From assembly GCA_002503545.1 (NCBI GenBank), contig DARY01000034.1, positions 10,961 through 47,146 of the forward strand: a DNA stretch of 36,186 nucleotides. Direction: 5' to 3'. A program made the translations under genes and the position numbers. The notes beneath the pieces were generated by a model. It was not told the DNA's origin. It saw only the letters and a program-made list of their open reading frames with translations, and searched no databases. How positions within the stretch are numbered: the stretch's first letter is position 1; the number at the start of each line of letters is the position of its first letter. Origin of the DNA: Candidatus Methanomethylophilus sp. UBA78 (GTDB lineage Archaea > Thermoplasmatota > Thermoplasmata > Methanomassiliicoccales > Methanomethylophilaceae). Shown piece by piece: positions 25,147 through 33,547 of this stretch.

Positions 25147-27096
25147 TCAGTCCTCCTTATCCTCGAAACGGCCCGTGAGGTCGTCGAGGACGAGGTACCG
25201 GGCATCAAGGATGTCGGCCAGCTTCTTCGCGTAGTTCACGCGGCGGTACCTCTTCCCGTTGTCTATCATGATCCACTCGGTGTTCGGTATCCTGACGGTG
25301 GCCGCTATGCGCCTGAGCTCCGCCCAGGGCTCGTAACCCTCCACCACCGACCTGTCGGCCTCCGCATCCGTTATGAGGATGACGAAGCACTTCTCCTCCG
25401 GGTTCTTCCTGACGTAGTTCGTCATGTACTTGTTTATGGTCAGCAGGGCCTCCCCCAGCGGGGTGGACCCGCCGGTGACGGTCCTCCTGAGGCTCTCGAA
25501 CACGCTCTCGACGTTGCGGGTGAAGGGGACGGCCAGGTTGATGACGTTCTGGCCGAAGGTGAGCAGCGCCACGCGGTCCCTGCGGACGTATCCGTCCTCC
25601 AGCATCGCCCGCACGCCTTTGATGGCCTCGTCGAGGGCGCCGGTGTTCACCAGGGAACCGCTGACGTCCACCGCGAACAGGAAGGAGCAGGAGCTCTGCC
25701 TGGTCCTGATGTTCTCGCGTATGTCGCTCGGCGTTATGGCTATGCTGAGTCCGCGGGGCTGCCTCGACCTCTGATACGGGGCGGCGGCGCGGATGGTCGC
25801 CCCCAGGGCCGGGTCGGAGGTCTTCCCTTCGGGTATGCGGAACCCGCTGGTGCGCCCGCCGCGTTTGCTGCCGTCTATCCCTCTGGGTATGTGGCCGACG
25901 ACGCTGTTCAGGCGGATCGACTCTATGCGGTCGATCTCCGCGAGGTCGTTCCGTACCTCGTCCAGGACCATCGTGAGGACGTCCACGTCCGGTATGGCCG
26001 CCTCCTCCTCCGGTTCCCCGTCCCCGGCCTCCTCCCGGTCCGGGGCCCCGTCCCCGGAACCTTCCGCCTTCTCCAGACCCTCCACCCTCTCTATCTCCTT
26101 CTGGACATCCAGGCTCTCGTCGTCGGACATCTTCGCGAGCTGGGCTATCTCCCTGTTGGAGATGTCCTCGAAATCATCGGAGATCTCCGCATCTGGCACA
26201 TCGTCGGACTCGACGGCGGCGTCGCCGGCGGTCCTGGCCTTCAGCTTGGGTTTCCTCCTGTGCAGGAGGCACATAACCGACGCATCGCGTATGTCGTCGG
26301 CGGAGATCCTGTCCCTTCCGTCCAGGGCGCACAGCGCCCGGGCGGTCCTGGCACATGCGATGTCGCCGCGGTGTCCCACCGCGTTCATCTTCGTGCAGAT
26401 GGCGACGATGTCCTGTATGTCGCGGCGGGTTATCCTTATGGTTGGTATGAGCGATCTGGCACTTTCGATCTTACGTCTCGCCTCCAGGTCGTCCCCCACG
26501 AACTTCTCCGCGAAGGACCTCGGGTCCCTGTCGAACTCCAGGACCCTCTCGACGACGTCCCCGCGCCTGGAGGCGTCTGTCTCCACGGTCATAGAGACGC
26601 AGATGTCGAACCTGTCCGCGACCGATTCCGGGAGGTCCCTTTCGAGGGGGTCCATGGTGGCCACCACCGATGCCGAACAGGAGTACTCGGAGGATATGCC
26701 CTCCCTCTCGATCCTCACAGTGCCAGACGATAGGGACTCCATGACGGAGTTCAGCGTCCGGGGGTCCATGACGTTGATGTTGTCGATGCAGAGTATGTTG
26801 CCGTCCGCACGGCAGAGTATGCCGCCCTTCATGACTGACGTCCCGTCCACGACCGCCCTCTCCAGGTCGATACCGCCGAATATGTCTTCGTCGCCGGTCC
26901 CGGCGGGCAGGTCGACCACCTTCCTGTCGGTGAGGGATGCCAACGACCTCACCAGGACGCTCTTGGCCGTTCCGGACGGACCCTTTATCAGCACGCCGTT
27001 GAGGTCGTCATCCGCCAGCAGGCACATGAGCGCCCTTTTCGCCGTGGTCTCCCCCAGCACGGCGGAGAACGGATAGGTCAAAATTCCTCTAGGCAT
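25147..27096 (-). CDS. ChlD/BchD-like chelatase subunit (AAA+ plus VWA domain)
   Basis: The 649-residue protein begins with an AAA+ domain: Walker A GPSGTAKS, Walker B ILCIDNIN, and a sensor SVVATMDP. A very acidic linker (EGSGDGAPDREEAGDGEPEE) leads to a C-terminal VWA domain with MIDAS residues DVSGS, GSTPLGEAL and ITDAEAD. This is the magnesium-chelatase D-subunit architecture. It overlaps the ChlI-like gene by 19 nt. The large catalytic subunit (ChlH/CobN) is not in the window. In a corrinoid-dependent methanogen, a cobalt-insertion role with CobN is the most likely use; ChlI/D-like ATPases also assist other metal or MoxR-like systems. Confidence 0.82.
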   Translation of the reverse strand: MPRGILTYPFSAVLGETTAKRALMCLLADDDLNGVLIKGPSGTAKSVLVRSLASLTDRKVVDLPAGTGDEDIFGGIDLERAVVDGTSVMKGGILCRADGNILCIDNINVMDPRTLNSVMESLSSGTVRIEREGISSEYSCSASVVATMDPLERDLPESVADRFDICVSMTVETDASRRGDVVERVLEFDRDPRSFAEKFVGDDLEARRKIESARSLIPTIRITRRDIQDIVAICTKMNAVGHRGDIACARTARALCALDGRDRISADDIRDASVMCLLHRRKPKLKARTAGDAAVESDDVPDAEISDDFEDISNREIAQLAKMSDDESLDVQKEIERVEGLEKAEGSGDGAPDREEAGDGEPEEEAAIPDVDVLTMVLDEVRNDLAEIDRIESIRLNSVVGHIPRGIDGSKRGGRTSGFRIPEGKTSDPALGATIRAAAPYQRSRQPRGLSIAITPSDIRENIRTRQSSCSFLFAVDVSGSLVNTGALDEAIKGVRAMLEDGYVRRDRVALLTFGQNVINLAVPFTRNVESVFESLRRTVTGGSTPLGEALLTINKYMTNYVRKNPEEKCFVILITDAEADRSVVEGYEPWAELRRIAATVRIPNTEWIMIDNGKRYRRVNYAKKLADILDARYLVLDDLTGRFEDKED

Positions 27097-28115
27097 CTGT
27101 GCACGTCACCCAGGTCGTAGTCGGAGGTCCTCTCGAAGGGCTTCTTCTTGAGCCTATGTGCCAGCACCAGGGGCGCTACCGCCTCCAGGTCCTCCTTGGA
27201 GACCTGCTCCCTCCCTTCGTATGCAGCGTTGGCCCTGGCGGACCTGATCATGGTTATATCCGCCCTGTGCCCTTCCATGCCGAAGTAGACGGAGAGGTAG
27301 GCGGCCGCATCGATGATCTTCCTGTCTGTTCTCACGCCGCCCAGGGCGGCGCGGGCCCTGCGGATCTTCTCCCTCATCCCGTCGGTCTCCGCCTGGTAGG
27401 AGGCGGTGAACGCCTTCGGGTCGAGGTCGAACATGAGCCTCCTGGAGACCACCTCGCTGCGCTGTGCCAGATCCCTCTCCCCTTTGACCTCCACCGACAT
27501 GCCGAACCTGTCGAGCAGCTGGGGTCTTAGGTCGCCCTCCTCCGGGTTCATGGATCCGACGAGCACGAAGCGGGCGGGATGGGTGAATGATACCCCCTCC
27601 CTCTCCACGTAGTTCACCCCCATGGCGGCGGAGTCAAGTAGCATGTCGACGATGTAGTCCTCGAGGAGGTTTATCTCATCGACGTAGAGGAGGTTCCCGT
27701 TGGCCTGTGCCAGTATGCCTGGTTCGAACTTCTTCTTGCCCGTCTGGAGCACGGCCTCCAGATCCAGCGTCCCCGCGACCCTGTCCTCGGTGGCGCTCAG
27801 GGGCAGTTCGACGACGTCCGTGGGGACGGTCTCCGTCTCCAGCACCTCCCCCTTGGCAGCCCTTTCGGAGCAGTAGGGGCAGAAGCTCTCGGGACGTCCA
27901 GGGTCGCAGTGGAAGGGACATCCCTTGACGACCTCCTTGCTTGGAAGTATCTGCTCCAGGGAGCGGATGGTCGTCGACTTGGCGGTGCCTTTCTCCCCTT
28001 TTATCAGCACGCCGCCTATGCCGGGGTCTACTACGTTCAGTATCAGGGCCTTTTTCATGAGGTCCTGGCCGACTATGGCGGTGAACGGGAACATTATCGC
28101 ATGTCTGCTAGCCAT
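27078..28115 (-). CDS. ChlI/BchI-like AAA+ chelatase subunit
   Basis: The 345-residue ATPase has Walker A GEKGTAKS, Walker B LLYVDEINLL and sensor/Arg-finger block GSMNPEEGDLRPQLLDRFGM, all as in magnesium-chelatase I subunits. A cysteine group, CPFHCDPGRPESFCPYC, is inserted after the Walker A region, as in other archaeal and cobaltochelatase-associated ChlI proteins. ATG 28115 is chosen because GTGATTGAA lies before it; GTG 28124 is part of that site. It is the first gene of the ChlI-ChlD pair and works with ChlD as a ring-shaped motor for metal insertion. Confidence 0.85.
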   Translation of the reverse strand: MASRHAIMFPFTAIVGQDLMKKALILNVVDPGIGGVLIKGEKGTAKSTTIRSLEQILPSKEVVKGCPFHCDPGRPESFCPYCSERAAKGEVLETETVPTDVVELPLSATEDRVAGTLDLEAVLQTGKKKFEPGILAQANGNLLYVDEINLLEDYIVDMLLDSAAMGVNYVEREGVSFTHPARFVLVGSMNPEEGDLRPQLLDRFGMSVEVKGERDLAQRSEVVSRRLMFDLDPKAFTASYQAETDGMREKIRRARAALGGVRTDRKIIDAAAYLSVYFGMEGHRADITMIRSARANAAYEGREQVSKEDLEAVAPLVLAHRLKKKPFERTSDYDLGDVHRCLEEF

Positions 28116-28157
28116 TTCAATCACATTGGTATTCCGAAGGTCTCTCGCTGTGTGTTA

Positions 28158-28391
28158 CTATGCCTGTATCCATAATAAATTGTTGTCCGTACGGGCGGGG
28201 CTGCAGAAGGAGAACAGAAGACGCCGTATCAGGCGGTAGAGGTTCGGATGTACTGGAACCGTTCTCTTCGGGACTTCGAAAGGCGCTTGCTTCTTGTCGG
28301 ATCTGCACAGTCTGAGTTTCAGTTCCTCTGCTGGTGCATTTGCGGTCGCGGACAGGGAGACAGTGGTCGCGGCGGCCATGTATCTTATCAT
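28158..28391 (-). CDS. Hypothetical 77-residue protein ending in tandem UAG-UAA
   Basis: The ATG overlaps the stop of the preceding 137-residue gene (ATGA), and codon choice (GCC, CTG, AAG, ACC) is like real genes here. The N-terminus MIRYMAAATTVSLSATANAP is alanine/threonine-rich, the C-terminus basic; no family is recognised. It is the only gene here ending in UAG, and UAA follows at once. That double stop suits a cell in which UAG can be read as pyrrolysine. Confidence 0.5.
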   Translation of the reverse strand: MIRYMAAATTVSLSATANAPAEELKLRLCRSDKKQAPFEVPKRTVPVHPNLYRLIRRLLFSFCSPARTDNNLLWIQA

Positions 28392-28801
28392 TTCGAATCG
28401 ACCGAATCCTTGGGTCTGTCCTTTTTCCGGTGGAACAGTCCGTCCTCGGGGCAGTACTCGTAGTCATGCTCGTCCCAGTCCTCGTCCAGCGGGAATACGG
28501 CAGGACGGCCGCCGCCTATCCGCTTCATGTAGACGGCATCTTCGCGGAGTTCCGCAAAACTGCCGACGAAGTAATCATTTTCCCCCGCGTCGACGATCTT
28601 CTTCAATCCGGAGTTCATCGCCCGCACGAAATCCTCCGGGGTCTTGTTGTGGCCTCTCGTCCATCTCAGCATGAGGTTGCCGCGGGGGTCTATGTGGATC
28701 ATGGTGAAGATGCTGGCCTCCTCCTCGGTGAGACCCAGACTCTTGTATGTTTCGCGGCATTCCTTCTCGATCTCCCTGGCTATGTTGATGTGAAGACTCA
28801 T
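28388..28801 (-). CDS. Hypothetical 137-residue protein with RelB/DinJ-like N-terminus
   Basis: AGGTGATGG precedes the ATG. The N-terminal INIAREIEKECRETYKSLG plus LTEEEASIFTMIHID follows the beta-strand, helix, 'LGLT..A' helix pattern of ribbon-helix-helix antitoxins of the RelB/DinJ type. The rest (LRWTRGHNKTPEDFVRAMNS, FAELREDAVYMKRIGGG) is longer than usual antitoxins and ends in an acidic/aromatic stretch with a charged tail. No typical RelE-type toxin is recognised next to it. Its start overlaps the upstream broken gene's stop, and its own stop overlaps the next ATG. Real gene; function unknown. Confidence 0.65.
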   Translation of the reverse strand: MSLHINIAREIEKECRETYKSLGLTEEEASIFTMIHIDPRGNLMLRWTRGHNKTPEDFVRAMNSGLKKIVDAGENDYFVGSFAELREDAVYMKRIGGGRPAVFPLDEDWDEHDYEYCPEDGLFHRKKDRPKDSVDSK

Positions 28802-29174
28802 TTACCATCACCTACTTTGGAATCCTTTTTCGGCATTATTCTATTTTTCGTGTCGATTGCCTTCGCGCTGCCCTTCAGGGAGAGTTCCTTGATGTTGGTG
28901 TCGTCGAACCTGTCCAAGGTGTCCTTTTGATAGGAACCTCTCCTGACAGTCTCGGGTTTCCTGAGCAGTCCGAGACCCTGTTCCTTTAGAACATATGGCT
29001 TTCCGAGGGCTTCAAAAACACACAGGATCCATCTCGTGTGATGCTTATTTTATCCACATATGGAGAGGGCCCTGTCTCAGTCAACAAGTGAAAATCGCCC
29101 CCGTCCGTAGGCGTCAAACTCTACAGTCCATACACTTCGGCCGTGGGACCGGTGCACGAGGGCTTAATGGTCAT
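28798..29174 (-). pseudogene. Small gene with in-frame UAG and apparent frameshift
   Basis: From ATG 29174 the frame reads MTIKPSCTGPTAEVYGL, meets UAG at 29121-29123, then continues SLTPTDGGDFHLLTETGPSP and YVDKISITRDGSCVFLKPSE before TAA at 28986. A second frame, open from 29049 to TGA 28798, reads KPYVLKEQGLGLLRKPETVR and RFDDTNIKELSLKGSAK, with good codon bias, and ends ATGA-overlapping the next gene. Adding one T to the run in TGTGTTTTTGAAG (about 29010) would join them into one protein of about 126 residues. AAAATATA lies about 24 nt before ATG 29174. Either a pseudogene, a sequencing slip, or a frameshift gene with a possible pyrrolysine. Confidence 0.35.
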
Positions 29175-29567
29175 CTGTTTAATCTCTATTTATATTTTTT
29201 TCGCCGATTCTTTGGGGTTTACCGTTTTGAATCGGATCGGGAGTCGGGCGAGATGAGACCGTATCCGAGAACCGGCGGAGATTGTCCGTGCGCTCCACAA
29301 TCAGGACTTTGCCGAACCCGTCACGCCGCCCTCGATCAATTTGGTGACAGCATGGTTCATCGAGGTCCTGCAGCGGACCAGGTGATTCACCGGCAACGTG
29401 CGCCCTCGCATCCGCCGTCCGGATCCGAAAGGCCGCGACGGCACCTGGCATACGATGGCTGGTGATGCACGGAACACATATACGGTAGCGGATGCCATGT
29501 GCGAACCCGATGAGAATCGACACGGACTACGGCTCTGCGAGTTCGATTTTAATGTACTAATAAGGGA
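29175..29567. other. Gene-free gap with eroded-looking frames
   Basis: Several 100-160 codon frames exist on both strands but none has codon bias, a ribosome binding site or recognisable motifs. On the minus strand, MNHAVTKLIEGGVTGSAKS and, in another frame, FGKVLIVERTDNLRRFSD read like fragments of a decayed gene. An AT-rich T-run at about 29187-29202 is the likely promoter of the small minus-strand gene set downstream. Confidence 0.3.
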
Positions 29568-29643
29568 TGGTGCGGACGCCGGGATTCGAACCCGAGTTCT
29601 AACCTTGGCAAGGTTAAGTGATAACCAGCTACACCACGTCCAC
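29568..29643 (-). tRNA. tRNA-Gly (anticodon GCC)
   Basis: On the minus strand GTGGACG pairs with CGTCCGC (one G-U), discriminator A, and CCA is encoded (29568-29570). The anticodon stem TAACC/GGTTA encloses TTGCCAA with GCC at 29607-29609, and the T arm is CCGGG-type with TTCGAAT. The D arm contains AGCTGGTTA. A GGATATAAAG box at about 29670-29679 is its promoter. Confidence 0.96.
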
Positions 29644-29669
29644 ACTGGTAGATGAGGGAACCGCTGATT

Positions 29670-29680
29670 GGATATAAAGT
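29670..29680 (-). promoter_or_regulatory. TATA-like box of tRNA-Gly
   Basis: CTTTATATCC on the minus strand lies about 32 nt before the first tRNA base, the expected archaeal position. Confidence 0.55.
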
Positions 29681-29693
29681 TTTTGAATGGCCC

Positions 29694-29711
29694 GTCCGCC
29701 TCGCGGCGGAC
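29694..29711 (-). terminator. Hairpin after DUF1846 gene
   Basis: GTCCGCC and GGCGGAC pair around a TCGC loop (plus-strand reading) within 28 nt of the DUF1846 stop. It separates that transcript from the tRNA-Gly promoter. Confidence 0.55.
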
Positions 29712-29721
29712 TCTGGCACAT

Positions 29722-31203
29722 TCAGTTCCTGTAAAGTATCCTGTCCTGGTACACCGGTTCGCAGGTCACGTTGATCTCCAGTTTCCTGAGGATGGAGCTG
29801 TCCTGCGGGTAGAGGACGACGGACCCGTGCAGGTCGCATCCCCTAAGCTTCTTCAGCTTGCTGAACGCCCTCTCGGATTCGGGGCTTATCTTGGCGCTGA
29901 TGGCCAGCGCCACCAGCATCTCGTCCGCCCTCAGCTTGGTGTCGTTGCCCAGCACCTCGGTCCTCAGGATCTCGACCTGCTTCAGCGTCTCCGGCGGGAT
30001 CGGGTTGTACGCACCGTCCACGGCCGCGATGACCTTGATGGCGTTGAGTATGGCGGCGGAGACCGCGCTCAGGTTGCCGGTGGCCTTGCCGGTGACCACG
30101 GTCCCGTCCGGCAGCTCTATGCCCGCCACGGGGCCGTCGGCTCCCACCGCCTGCTTCCTGACCTCCCTGTAGAGGAGGAAGTCTCCGGGGGACGTCTGCG
30201 CCTTCTTCATCAGCAGGTCCACCCGGGAGACGACGTCCGCCGGCACCTTGCCGTCGAGGTGGTCGCAGGACACGTGGAAGTACCTCCTGACTATCTCCCT
30301 CCTGGACGCCTCCTGCACCGCCCCGTCGTCGGATATGCAGAAGCCGACGGTGTTGACGCCCATGTCCGTCGGCGACCTGTAGGGCGACTGTCCCATGACG
30401 CCGTCCAGGATGGTCTTCAGGACGGGGAAGGTCTCCACGTCGCGGTTGTAGTTGATGGCGCTCTCCCCGTAGGCCTCCATATGGAAGGGGTCGATCATGT
30501 TGACGTCGCCCAGGTCGGCGGTCGCCGCCTCGTAGGCGAGGTTCACGGGATGGTTCAGGGGCAGGCTCCACACGGGGAACGTCTCGAACTTGGCGTAGCC
30601 GGATTTGACGCCCCTCCTCCCGTCCTGGTAGATCTGGGACAGGCAGACGGCCATCTTGCCGCTGCCGGGGCCGGGTCCCGTGACCAGGACGATCGGCATC
30701 TCGGTGCGGACGTAGTCGTTCCTCCCGTACCCCTCGTCGCTGACAATGAGGCCCGTGTTGGTCGGGTATCCCGGGATGGGGCGGTGGAGGCTGACCGAGA
30801 TGCCCCTCTCGTTGAGCAGTCTGACGAAGGAGTCGGCCGCCGGCTGTCCGGTGTACATCGTGAGGACGATGTTGTCGGCCCTGATCCCGTAGCTGCGGTA
30901 GAGGTCGACCATGCGGAGCGCCTCCAGGTCGTAGGTTATGCCCAGGTCTCCCCTGATCTTGCTCTTCTCGATGTCGTTGCAGTTGACGCATATGACGGCC
31001 TCGAGCTCGTCCTTCATGGTGGCGAGCATGCGGATCTTGCTGTCCGGTCTGAAACCGGGGAGCACCCTGGCGGCGTGGTAGTCGTCGAAGATCTTCCCTC
31101 CGATCTCCATGTACAGCTTGCCTCCGAACTTACCGAGCCTGTCCCTTATCTCGTCCGCCTGCATCCTGGCGTATTTCTCCCCGTCGAATCCGGCCGTCAA
31201 CAT
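29722..31203 (-). CDS. DUF1846 family protein
   Basis: The 493-residue protein matches the DUF1846 family in length and order: N-terminal GFDGEKYARMQADEIRDRL, a P-loop-like LVTGPGPGSGKMAVCLSQIY, HPVNLAYEAATADLGDVNMI and NYNRDVETFPVL. Biochemical function is not established; structures of homologues show a nucleotide-binding-type fold, and the GPGPGSGK loop supports phosphate binding. The ATG lies about 40 nt from the divergent YbaK promoter. It is a single-gene unit, near tRNA-Gly. Family assignment is firm, role unknown. Confidence 0.88.
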   Translation of the reverse strand: MLTAGFDGEKYARMQADEIRDRLGKFGGKLYMEIGGKIFDDYHAARVLPGFRPDSKIRMLATMKDELEAVICVNCNDIEKSKIRGDLGITYDLEALRMVDLYRSYGIRADNIVLTMYTGQPAADSFVRLLNERGISVSLHRPIPGYPTNTGLIVSDEGYGRNDYVRTEMPIVLVTGPGPGSGKMAVCLSQIYQDGRRGVKSGYAKFETFPVWSLPLNHPVNLAYEAATADLGDVNMIDPFHMEAYGESAINYNRDVETFPVLKTILDGVMGQSPYRSPTDMGVNTVGFCISDDGAVQEASRREIVRRYFHVSCDHLDGKVPADVVSRVDLLMKKAQTSPGDFLLYREVRKQAVGADGPVAGIELPDGTVVTGKATGNLSAVSAAILNAIKVIAAVDGAYNPIPPETLKQVEILRTEVLGNDTKLRADEMLVALAISAKISPESERAFSKLKKLRGCDLHGSVVLYPQDSSILRKLEINVTCEPVYQDRILYRN

Positions 31204-31303
31204 GGCAAATACCGACCCCTCCGCAGGTCTTCCTTGAAAATATCTTTTGCTGTCGGGGGCGTCCGTGCAAACAATGAATAACCTGCGGGTGCTGGGTCAC
31301 GTC

Positions 31304-31770
31304 ATGGAGAAGACCAATCCGATGAGGATCCTCGACAGGGCGGGGGTGGCCTACAGGGTGCACGACTACTCGGCGACCGGCGCCGTCTCCGGCACCGAGG
31401 TGGCGGCGGCGCTGGGGGAGGACCCGGACGACGCGTTCAAGACCCTGGTGGTCCAGGGGACCTCCGACAGGCTCTACGTGTTCGTCGTCCCCGTGAGCAG
31501 GGAGCTCGACATGAAGAAGGCGGCCGCCGCCGTCGGCGAGAAGTCGGTGGAGATGCTGGAGTCCAAGAAGCTGTTCCCGACCACCGGGTACGTGCACGGG
31601 GGCTGCTCGCCCCTCGGGATGAGGAAGCAGCTGAAGACCGTCGTGGACGGGTCGGCCGCCGGCCGCGGGAGGTTCTTCTTCAGCGGAGGCAAGGTCGGTC
31701 TGCAGATAGAGATGGACTTCGCGGACCTGCGGAAGGTGCTGGATTTCCGCCTCGCCGACGTCTCAAGGCG
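31304..31770 (+). CDS. YbaK/EbsC-family aminoacyl-tRNA deacylase, no stop at expected end
   Basis: Starting MEKTNPMRILDRAGVAYRVH, the protein has the YbaK domain: FKTLVVQGTSDRLYVFVVPV, LDMKKAAAAVGEKSVEML, GCSPLGMRKQLKTVVD and FSGGKVGLQIEM. Such proteins hydrolyse mischarged tRNA such as Cys-tRNA-Pro. Relatives stop right after …ADIARR; here the matching ADVSRR (about 31770) has no stop, and the frame stays open to 33205 antisense to the helicase gene. I give the domain end, not a stop codon. ATG 31304 fits the family start; in-frame TTG/GTG/ATG upstream (31247-31274) would add residues. The stop may be lost or the sequence wrong. Confidence 0.75.
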
Positions 31771-33187
31771 ATCGGTCCCTCTCGAGGACCCTGACCGAGA
31801 CCTTCTTGCTGCGGTACTTCATCTTGGGGACGTCCATGAGCATCCTGTTGCCGAAGTCCTTGTGGACCTCGACCGTCGAGGACCTCTCCCCGACGTTTAT
31901 CCTGCCGATGGCGGCGTCGATTATCCTGCCTGCGCGCATGATGTAGTCGGCGAGCTTCACCTTGCCGATGCCGTCCTCCTTCCCGAGGTCGATCTCGAAG
32001 ACGACCATCCCGAACGGGTCGGAGAGCTGGTCGTAGTCGGTGACCTTGCGGATGGTGTCCTTCGAGCCCTCCTCGGCCTCGGGGACGTCCCTCTTCTCGA
32101 TCTTCATGCCCGTCCTGAGCTCGAACTCGCGGATCAGGTACTCCTCCTCGGAGGTGACGAACGAGACGGCGATGCCCTCCCTGCCCGCGCGTCCCGTCCT
32201 GCCGATCCTATGGATGTAGGTGTGGATGTCGTCGGGCATGTCGTAGTTGATTACGTAGGAGATGTCGTCGATGTCCAGCCCCCTGGCGGCCACGTCGGTG
32301 GCGATGAGGAGGTCGGTCTTCCCCTCCTTGAAGTCGTCGACCACCTTCTCCCTCCTCTTCTGGGGCATGTCGCCGTGGAGCGCCTCGACCTTGTAGCCGT
32401 GCTCGCGCAGCCTCTGCTCGAGGATGTCCACCATCTTAATGGTCTGGCAGAAGATGAGGGCCTTGGGTTTGTCTATGTCGAGGATCCTGGTCAGGGCCCA
32501 GGACTTGTTCCTCCTCCCGACGGAGATGTAGTACTCCTTGATGAGGTCGAGGACGACCTCGTCCTGGGAGACGTTGACCTCCTTGGGCCTCTTCATGTAG
32601 TCCGATGCCAGGCGCTTTATGTCCTCCGGCATGGTGGCGGAGAACATCAGCATCTGCCTGTTCTCGGGGCACTGCCTGAATATGAACTCGATGTCGTCGA
32701 TGAATCCCATGTCGAGCATGCGGTCCGACTCGTCCATGACGATTATCCTGATCCGCGACAGGTCGAGGTACTCCCTCTCAATCATGTCCTTGACGCGTCC
32801 GGGGGTGCCCGCGATGATGTCGACCCCCTCCTCCAGCTCGTCCACCTGCTTCTCCATGCTCGCCCCTCCGTAGATGGGCACGCACACGTGGCCGCTGAAG
32901 TCGGACATCCTGCCCAGCTCCTCCGAGACCTGCACCGCCAGCTCCCTGGTGGGCTCCAGGATGATGGCGGAGGGGACCTTCTGCCCGCTCGGCACGGTGC
33001 TGAGGATGACGGAGCCGAACGCCCCCGTCTTCCCGGTCCCGGTCTGCGCCTGCGCTATGAGGTCGTACCCCTTCAGTCCGGCGGGGACCGCCGCTTCCTG
33101 TATGGGCGAGGGTTCCTCCCAGCCCATCTCGTCAATCGCTTTTGCTATGTCCTCGGCTATGCCGAGTTCCAAGAACTTGGAGATCAT
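31763..33187 (-). CDS. DEAD-box RNA helicase with C-terminal RNA-binding domain
   Basis: This 474-residue helicase has Q-motif EEPSPIQEAAVPAG, AQTGTGKT, EPTRELA, a variant motif II DESDRMLDMGF (DESD instead of DEAD), SAT, and HRIGRTGRAG. The last 90 residues (FGMVVFEIDLGKEDGIGKVK) form a DbpA-like RNA-binding module. It is shorter than the helicase at 23338 and lacks its basic linker. Start ATG 33187 (MISKFLELGIAED) follows GTGATTCAA; ATG 33235 would add 16 residues. Its 3' end overlaps the YbaK reading frame. Confidence 0.88.
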   Translation of the reverse strand: MISKFLELGIAEDIAKAIDEMGWEEPSPIQEAAVPAGLKGYDLIAQAQTGTGKTGAFGSVILSTVPSGQKVPSAIILEPTRELAVQVSEELGRMSDFSGHVCVPIYGGASMEKQVDELEEGVDIIAGTPGRVKDMIEREYLDLSRIRIIVMDESDRMLDMGFIDDIEFIFRQCPENRQMLMFSATMPEDIKRLASDYMKRPKEVNVSQDEVVLDLIKEYYISVGRRNKSWALTRILDIDKPKALIFCQTIKMVDILEQRLREHGYKVEALHGDMPQKRREKVVDDFKEGKTDLLIATDVAARGLDIDDISYVINYDMPDDIHTYIHRIGRTGRAGREGIAVSFVTSEEEYLIREFELRTGMKIEKRDVPEAEEGSKDTIRKVTDYDQLSDPFGMVVFEIDLGKEDGIGKVKLADYIMRAGRIIDAAIGRINVGERSSTVEVHKDFGNRMLMDVPKMKYRSKKVSVRVLERDRSP

Positions 33188-33282
33188 TTGAATCACGTGA
33201 TCTGACCTTACGGCCTGCGACATCACCGCAGACAACAGTCATTTTCTGGAATCGGTATTGCCGGAGTTTTTATATACATATG

Positions 33283-33300
33283 CACGGGGGACGGCCGTGC
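33283..33300. promoter_or_regulatory. Hairpin in the divergent promoter of helicase and rubredoxin
   Basis: GCACGG and CCGTGC form an inverted repeat just after a TTTTTATATAC TATA-like box (about 33268). It lies between the minus-strand helicase and the rubredoxin gene. Confidence 0.3.
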
Positions 33301-33380
33301 TTTGCATCGTCTCCGTACCGTTACGCATACCGCATCCGGCGGTACGCATGTGTTAAATACGGAACGCCCGTCTGGGGGGC

Positions 33381-33545
33381 ATGGCTAAATATGAATGCAC
33401 CATGTGTGGTTACGTCTATGACGAGGCCAAAGGGATTCCCAACGCAGACATCCCCCCGGGGACCAAATGGGAGGACCTCCCCGACGACTGGACCTGTCCC
33501 ATGTGCGGATCCACCAAGGACATGTTCAGGAAGATCGAGGACTGA
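33381..33545 (+). CDS. Rubredoxin
   Basis: The 54-residue protein has the two CxxC iron ligands, CTMCGYVYDEAKG and CPMCGSTKDMF, and the aromatic core WEDLPDDWTC. It is a small cytoplasmic one-electron carrier, in anaerobes usually serving oxygen and peroxide detoxification. The TATA-like TTAAATAC ends 20 nt before the ATG, so it is probably leaderless. A second rubredoxin gene starts 2 nt after the stop. Confidence 0.95.
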   Translation: MAKYECTMCGYVYDEAKGIPNADIPPGTKWEDLPDDWTCPMCGSTKDMFRKIED

Positions 33546-33547
33546 GC

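Noticed and set aside
28995..29465. 156-codon plus-strand frame in the gap before tRNA-Gly
   Set aside because: Composition is not gene-like and it is antisense to better coding-like minus-strand frames.
29668..31281. 537-codon plus-strand frame opposite the DUF1846 gene
   Set aside because: Shadow frame rich in Val/Asp/Gly/His, overlaps a firm gene; no motif.
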